Positions 58,262-64,000 of a DNA stretch of 64,000 nt are shown in pieces (the first letter of the stretch is position 1; each line of letters starts with the position of its first letter). Both the position numbers and the translations under genes were made by a program. The notes below the pieces were generated by a model. That model did no database searches, was not told the DNA's origin, and saw nothing but the letters and a program-made list of their open reading frames with translations. This stretch comes from Sclerodactyla briareus (Eukaryota; Echinodermata; Holothuroidea; Dendrochirotida; Sclerodactylidae). The stretch covers positions 115,454-179,453 of the forward strand of contig JAODTK010004198.1 of the NCBI GenBank assembly GCA_026419785.1, given 5' to 3'.

Positions 58262-58560
58262 TTATTCTGATACGTGCTGAACTTTAGGCGTTAGTGCAAT
58301 AACCTTGAGCCCTTCATCCGATTGATCTGACACTTGGTAAAATGTCCGCCTAGTGAAATCTCGGATGAGTTAGTAAATGGGCATCACTGCATGTCTGCTG
58401 CCCTCCATTTTTGCTGGTTCTTCATGGAAAATTCTGAGTTTATCCGATTCACAAAAAAACTGGGGGGTGCCGGGGGTGGGGATAAAAGTGGGTTCAAAAC
58501 AAAATTGCTACCCAGTGCAAGTTCATCAACTTTTCCGCAGTGAATTGTGTTTCTGTAAAC
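58262..58560 (+). mobile_element. Helitron-like repeat, right part of a split copy
   Basis: Resumes with 'gaactttaggcgttagtgca' and continues 'cgattgatctgacacttgg', 'gtccgcc', 'gcatcactgcatgtctgctg'. Fades out after about 58540. Confidence 0.65.
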
Positions 58561-58599
58561 CCAAGCCTTACTGGTGTAACTATGACACCCAGGGACATC

Positions 58600-58862
58600 C
58601 CAACAACTCCTGGTATATCTCCACCATGTTCCTCCCAGAAAGTAGTGAAATTGATTATCAATGCGGGTTGGTTAGTCCCCCATGATCCCCCCAGAAAGAA
58701 GTTGGAATTGATATTACCAATGCCAGGGTTGGTTATTCCCCCATGTTCCCCCATATTCCCCCAGAAAGAAGTTGGAATTGATATTACCAATGCAGGTTAT
58801 TCCCCATGTCCCCCATATTCCCCCCCAGAAAGAAGTTGGAATTGATATTACCAATGCAGACA
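58600..58862 (+). repeat. Minisatellite, about 65-bp unit, four copies
   Basis: Four units carry 'ccagaaagaagttggaattg' (first as 'ccagaaagtagtgaaattg') followed by 'atattaccaatgc' and C-rich spacers with 'cccccat'. The last three are nearly identical. Confidence 0.85.
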
Positions 58863-58899
58863 GGAGTTTTGGTCGAAGTTTTGCCCCCCCCCCAACCTA

Positions 58900-59370
58900 G
58901 TTTGGGTGTATAGATGTGGGAGTTAAAAAAGAAAGGGTGAAGGGGGATGGATGTGTAAGTTGAGAATAGGGAAGGTGGAGGTGTATAGATTGAGTTAATG
59001 AAGGGGCGGTGTAAGTATCAAGTGAAGGAGAGGGGGAGGGTGTAGAGTTGCAAGTGAAAAGGAAAAAGCAAGAGGGGGGTGTCAGTTGAAAGAGAAAGTG
59101 GAGGGTGTATTAAAGAATATTAAGCCATGCAGGAAGGATTGTTTTTTTCCTTCAACCAACTTGGGGTGCATAGATTTGTGAGTTGAAATGGGAAGGGTGA
59201 TAGATGTGCAGCGGTGTATAGATGTGTTCAGTTGAGAAGAAAAGAGGATGTGTGAGTGAAAAGGGGAGGTGTATAGAGGTTGTGAGTGTGTGTCCCAAAG
59301 AAAGTGAGGTTGTATAGAGGAAAGGAAGAGGGGGGGTGAGGATGGTAACTTGAGAGGAGCAGGGGAGGGG
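58900..59370 (+). repeat. Purine-rich degenerate repeats
   Basis: A G/A-rich stretch with recurring 'ggtgtatagat' and 'agttgaaa.ggga'-like phrases at irregular spacing. Looks like a decayed minisatellite. No gene. Confidence 0.6.
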
Positions 59371-59944
59371 AAGATAAAATTAAACTCCTAGGTTATCTCC
59401 CATGTAAAAACATGTAATTTGAATAATTTCTACATACAGTAATGTAGGTATGGAGGTCAGTAGATAATGTAGGTGTACCTTACATTCATGGGGAGAGGGA
59501 TGGGAGGGGGGGGGGGGGGGCATGTGCATAGGGGACACTTTTTTTAGGGGGCGGGAGGAAACATAATATAAAATGTTCTCCAAATATATGAATAGCGTAA
59601 CAGCTCCCCAGAACAGATTTCAAAGAGATGATACGCCGTAGTAACACACATGGAATGCAAATGGACACCATATTGGGTTAAGACTTTCACAATTTGAACG
59701 ATAGAGCAAGCAACTGTCCAGTGAAGCACTCCTATAACCTAATACATAATATATAAGGATAATATTTATACTATATCTTCGGTTGCAGGGCGCTCTGAAG
59801 TTCAAATTAGGACTGGATATTTGGCCGCAAATTAATACTAATCAGCTCCGCCAATAATTAGTTTGATGAATTCTATTTTGGAGACATAATTCGTAGTGCT
59901 CTTTCTTGAGTGTTGAAGGGGAATGAACACCAGCTATTTCATCC

Positions 59945-60567
59945 AGCGAACAGAAAGTGTCGGGGGATTTTATGGATTTGGGGCTGTGGCCGCCGCGCCG
60001 TCTACACAGCCTTGTTTGACACCAGAAAACTTTTTGGGCTTGCACAACAACTCTTCAGCGTTCATCCGATTAATCTGCAACTTGTGGACATGCCGGCCCT
60101 AGTAAAACTTCAGATAGTAAAACTTCAGATGAATTCGAAAGTGGGCACTACGCATGTCTGCTGACCTATATTTGCAGGTTTCACCCGAGAATACGAGTAA
60201 GTTCCAATTGCACAAAAATTGTGGAGTGGGCCAGTGGGGGGGAGGACGAAAGTCGGTCTCTGGAGGACGGAGGTCAATTTTTTGGGGGGGGGTCACTTTG
60301 TCTGAATTCAGCCAAAACGTGTGAATGGGGACTCTGTGTCCCAAAGAACATGAAGGTCATATAAAGGTCAAAGGAGGTCAAACTTGCATTGATTTGTGTG
60401 ATTTTTATTCAATATTGATCAAAACTTTGCAGAACAGACTTTGGATACGTTGTCCTGAACAACATGTTGGTCATTTTAAAGTCACTGGAGGGTCTCAAGA
60501 GGTCCAAAGGCTGTCGCTGAGGGGATTCACACATCAGTGGTTTCTCCACCCCGCACATCTATCTGAA
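59945..60567 (+). mobile_element. Helitron-like repeat
   Basis: The left end is degenerate ('gtgtcgggggattttatgga', 'ggccgccgcgccg'), followed by 'cgttcatccgattaatctgc' and 'gaattcgaaagtgggcacta'. It ends with 'gaggggattcacacatcagt' and 'ccgcacatctatctg', a worn hairpin end. Confidence 0.6.
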
Positions 60568-60887
60568 TGATTAGGACATGGAAATAGGTTCGTACATGTA
60601 CCCATTGTCATTTAATACAATGGCAAGGGCAGATAATGAAAGAATCAAACTAATATGGTACTATGGCCCTAATTTATTTGGCCAGTAATATGAAAGTGCC
60701 CTAGAGTCCTTCACCCTCGCATCGAGTGGAGAGGAAACTACGAGTGACAAACTGTAAATTTTCAGAGGATTATAGTTTCCTACTCTCTCTCTCTGACAAC
60801 AGATACTGTGAGAGGATCTGATCATTATCAGTATAATGACAACTCTGGAGGTGTTAGGCCTGTTCATGGCTATTAGTGTGCTAGCCC

Positions 60888-61172
60888 ACCACTGAACAAC
60901 TCCAAAGGTATCTGAGACGAGATTCTCCCCATTCTCTGATCATTACGGCTATGTCAAACTGTCACCCTCTCTGGAGAATGCAACCAATTCATCCCATTTC
61001 GGCTGTTATTGAGATAAGTATAGATGGATATCAGTGGGGTTTTGTTTGTGCATGTAGGATGAGTGGTTTCCATCAGGGGCGCTCTCAAAGATTGAGAATG
61101 GCCAGTATACGGTGTATACCCATATGACCTTTGACACCATAGCATTATCATCTCATTAACTGTACCAACAAA
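60888..61172 (+). repeat. Dispersed repeat, about 290 bp (copy 3 of 3)
   Basis: 'gacgagattctccccattct' through 'atgacctttgacaccatag' and 'attatcatctcattaac'. Closest to the copy at 29300. Confidence 0.8.
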
Positions 61173-62860
61173 CAGACTTTACTATATATTGTGAGGAATC
61201 AAGAACTTATGCTATGGTCCCCACAGGCTCAGATCCCCCACTTGAGACCAACTCCATAAAGTGGGAATATAGTTTAGATCCAGAGATCTTGATCCCCTCT
61301 TCGGGGGACATCGGATCCCGATATGATCCACCGCTCGAGTTCACTAATGCACAGCGGATCAAGGTGACACGAGAATCTGAGATCAATGACATACTTCCTG
61401 CATGTATTTTGTTACTGCAAATCGAAAAACAGGTCAGGCTTGTGGTGCAAAGACCTGTTAATGGCATGCATTTATAACAATAGGAAACGTGAGTTGATAG
61501 TATATCATCCCTGTCCTTTGGCATTTTGTATTAATATCGAGAAGCTATATAGATGTGCACATATCAAATAGCTTTCCAGTGTGTCTGTGTGTGTTGCCGT
61601 TGTAGCATCCAGGTACAGTAGTATGTAGACCAACGACGGATCATAAATTAAATGTAGAGTAGACCATAATGTGAGTAATCGACTGACCGGCTTGGGATGT
61701 TTCACTTGCGTTCACTTCTCTGGGAAGGAACAAAGTTTAATTTGGCGTGTGTTTCTGACTCCCTTTCTTTCTTGGGGGGGGGGGGGGGCTTTTTGGTCCT
61801 GTTGCCTGCATTTTTTGGCATCTCATCTCCACATAATACAACCTTGTATTATGCAAATCGTAGTGTGAAATGTTTAGGTTTGTTACCACAGGGTCTTGAT
61901 CTCAAGGTTTTAATCTGGATTCAATGAGAACGCAGGCTATATCTACAGGTCCAAACACAATTTCAATACAATGTTCATACCATTGGGTGAGGTTATTGAC
62001 CTCCAATGTTTGGTCTATAATGCAGAGAAATAGAGCGAGTCCCTATTGTGCAATAATCCATTACATAAAAGTTAGAAAACTCCGAGAATATCCTATGTAC
62101 ACCAATCTCAACCATGTGTTCCACTACGAGTATAGTATCTGTAAAAATGACATTTTCATAGCTATTGAGAGACAGATGATACTTTCAACTAATTAATGTT
62201 TGGAGATGTAAGCTTATCTCCCCCAAACACTAGTGCCTATGTATTTCATCGATTTGTATAACACAACAGGCCACAAAATTCTACTGTGTTCCTCTTCCAC
62301 CTGAATAAGCAACAAACCAGCAACGCCTACCAACCTGTTAAAACTTGCAAAGTTATTAAGGAACACAAAGAATATTGCAGGGTTGTTTGCGAGGACAGCA
62401 GCATCATGATACGCTGATGGGATCCTTTCAATCTTGCATTACACAGTTACAAACTTTGAATGTCCTTTAACTGTCCTTTGAACTGACATATTTCCTTCCT
62501 TAGCAATTATGCTAGCCTCTTTATATTTGATTTTGCTGTTGTCCCCTAAAACTATAGGACATTATATGTATCAAGGTGGGGCATGGCAAATATGCACAAC
62601 TGCCCTGCCTCAATTCACAAGAATCGACAGGACCAATCTATTGTAGCAAATATGACGATGAGAAATCAGGTGCTAATATGTCTATAAAAATAAAACTAGA
62701 AATCCCCTGGCGGAATTTGCCATGAAAGGCCAACATTGTAATTCCCCTAATCAAACAACGGAAGGCGATGATGGTTATCAGACGACATCCATGACCAAAG
62801 GACGGGGTAGGTTTATTTCAAATGAACATGTTCCTAGATGCACAAATGCAGCAAAGTTTG
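61173..62860. other. Unrecognised sequence
   Basis: No gene or repeat assigned. A compact segment at 61207-61420 is open on both strands and is discussed among the rejected items. Poly-G at 61776-61789. Confidence 0.4.
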
Positions 62861-62864
62861 TAAA

Positions 62865-62985
62865 ATTCTGCAAACTGGACCACTGGTGACCTTAGAATAC
62901 ATGCCATGTTTTTGGGGACCAAGTGCAGTCCATACCCACCGAGTTCTGTGTAAATCCGGCAAAGTAAAAACTAGAGAACGCAATG
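62865..62985 (-). mobile_element. Helitron-like repeat fragment
   Basis: 'ggtgaccttagaatacatgc', 'ggggaccaagtgcagtccat' and 'cccaccgagttctgtgtaaa' match the internal unit of the family in minus orientation. Confidence 0.5.
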
Positions 62986-63619
62986 GTTCAGTAGCGCAAA
63001 CCGGACACATTTCAATATGTAGTGAACTGGTATGATGTTTTATTAGAATTGTACATTGACCTTTGATGACACTGAGCGCGAGCATCATGAAGATACATAA
63101 GTACTTCATTTGTGAGAGAAGATGTTTGTTTTTCCACATGGCCATTAGGCTTTCTCTATTGACGTCTGACCTGACCTTCGGGTGGTCAAATGTCACGCAG
63201 AATAATGAATGTTATCAAACTCTGCGTCAATGTCCATCAGAAACATGGCATTTCAGGGCCAAAAACATGCAATTGCATATTATTTTACAAATTTGAATAT
63301 AATTGCTACCACCCCGTTAATTACTTTCCCTCCAATTCCGTACAAATGCAAAGGTACCAATGATCATGATTACAATGACCATGTAACATGGCAATCCAAC
63401 CTAATCTGCAGTTTCTTACATCATGACCATTGTGCCCCTTTGATGCCATTCAACAGTGCCAAATCAGTCAATAATCATTGTGACCAAGTTTGGTCAAGAT
63501 CCATCGAAACACGAACATTGGGTGGCTAAAAAAGCAAGAGTTAATTAGAGGCTGGATAGATAGAATGGCATCATTGGCATGGGCATTGTAATAGCCCAAC
63601 CAGCATAGCTAGTTGAGCT

Positions 63620-64000
63620 AATAAAATGGGCCCTAGGGCCCAAACTGGGCCCTGGACCCAAGATGCCCAAACAATCCCATGGCCCCTCTACCAGACAAAT
63701 ACATGTAAATTGAAGAAAATCAATTGAAGCGTGTGGTAGGAGATGCATTTCAAGGACTATTGAATGACATTTCATAAATGGGCCCTTGAGCCCAAGATGG
63801 ACATTGGACCAGAAAATCCTGAACAACCTGAAGGTATGGCTGTTAGGACCCTACTTATGACATATGTCAGCCTGGCCACCAAAATTTTGTAAGAGGAGAA
63901 GCATTTTGCATTCCAATGGGGGCCCAAGGGCCACACTGGGCCTTAGGTCCCAAGTCCCTGAACACCTGAAATGGCCATTGAGCCAGCCTTAGGGACTGAA
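63620..64000 (+). repeat. Degenerate repeat, about 145-bp period, cut by window edge
   Basis: Three units start near 63623, 63774 and 63917. Each has 'aatgggccc' or 'aatgggggccc', then 'ggccca...ctgg' and 'cctgaacaacctgaa'-like text, then a 'gaagcattttgcatt'/'gagatgcatttcaa' segment. The array probably continues past 64000. Confidence 0.65.

Noticed and set aside
61291..61330. Hairpin-like 'gatcccctcttcgggggaca' considered as a structured RNA or terminator
   Set aside because: Short and isolated, no U-tract or conserved partner, and rho-independent terminators are not expected in animal nuclear DNA.
61207..61524. Segment open on both strands (plus 61214-61477, minus 61207-61524)
   Set aside because: Looks compositionally gene-like, but I recognise no domain and see no donor that fits an exon on either strand. 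A translated database search would decide.

Overview
This window looks like non-model animal nuclear DNA, most probably from a marine invertebrate. Support for that: intron-split genes with GT...AG junctions, many dispersed repeats, L2/CR1-type LINE reverse transcriptase remains, tRNA-derived SINEs, hAT-like MITEs, and many long poly-C/poly-G runs. The LINE tails with a 'gcgctatataa' signature feel deuterostome-like (echinoderm, hemichordate or amphioxus), but this is an impression, not a proof. No bacterial operons, CRISPR arrays or functional rRNA/tRNA genes are visible.

Two protein-coding genes can be supported, both tetraspanins (four-helix membrane scaffold proteins). Tetraspanin A lies on the + strand (recognised exons 13509-25515, possible first exon 12015-12077). 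Tetraspanin B lies on the - strand (48888 down to 38656; its first exon is not found). They converge, 3' end towards 3' end, with about 13 kb between them. Each needs several single-base corrections to read through. Many of these fall in short homopolymers, while the reading frames are otherwise well kept, so base-level assembly error is a better explanation than gene death.

Layout: 1-8000, unrecognised sequence with a 132-bp direct repeat, a candidate MITE (4563-4860), a Helitron-like element (5471-6342) and a good hAT-like MITE (6462-6862). 8013-8693, a 27-bp minisatellite. 9-12 kb, mostly unrecognised, probably upstream of tetraspanin A. 12-25.5 kb, tetraspanin A with introns full of repeats. 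25.6-26.0 kb, a 118-bp tandem array just after its stop codon. 26-38.6 kb, intergenic: a hAT MITE with target duplication, a second LINE relic, and an L2/CR1-like LINE with a decayed reverse transcriptase (31541-33150). 38.6-48.9 kb, tetraspanin B, one intron of which carries twelve 116-bp tandem units. 49-64 kb, largely repeat-derived.

The most interesting signal is a dispersed family of at least 14 copies or fragments covering roughly 10 kb. One end has a GC-rich hairpin, nine bases, then CTAG; the other has a TTATATCCCC-type end. I interpret it as a non-autonomous Helitron or Helentron-like (HINE-like) family. One copy has expanded into the 116-bp array, one is a fold-back with two hairpin ends, and two are split by later insertions. 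No new protein system was found.
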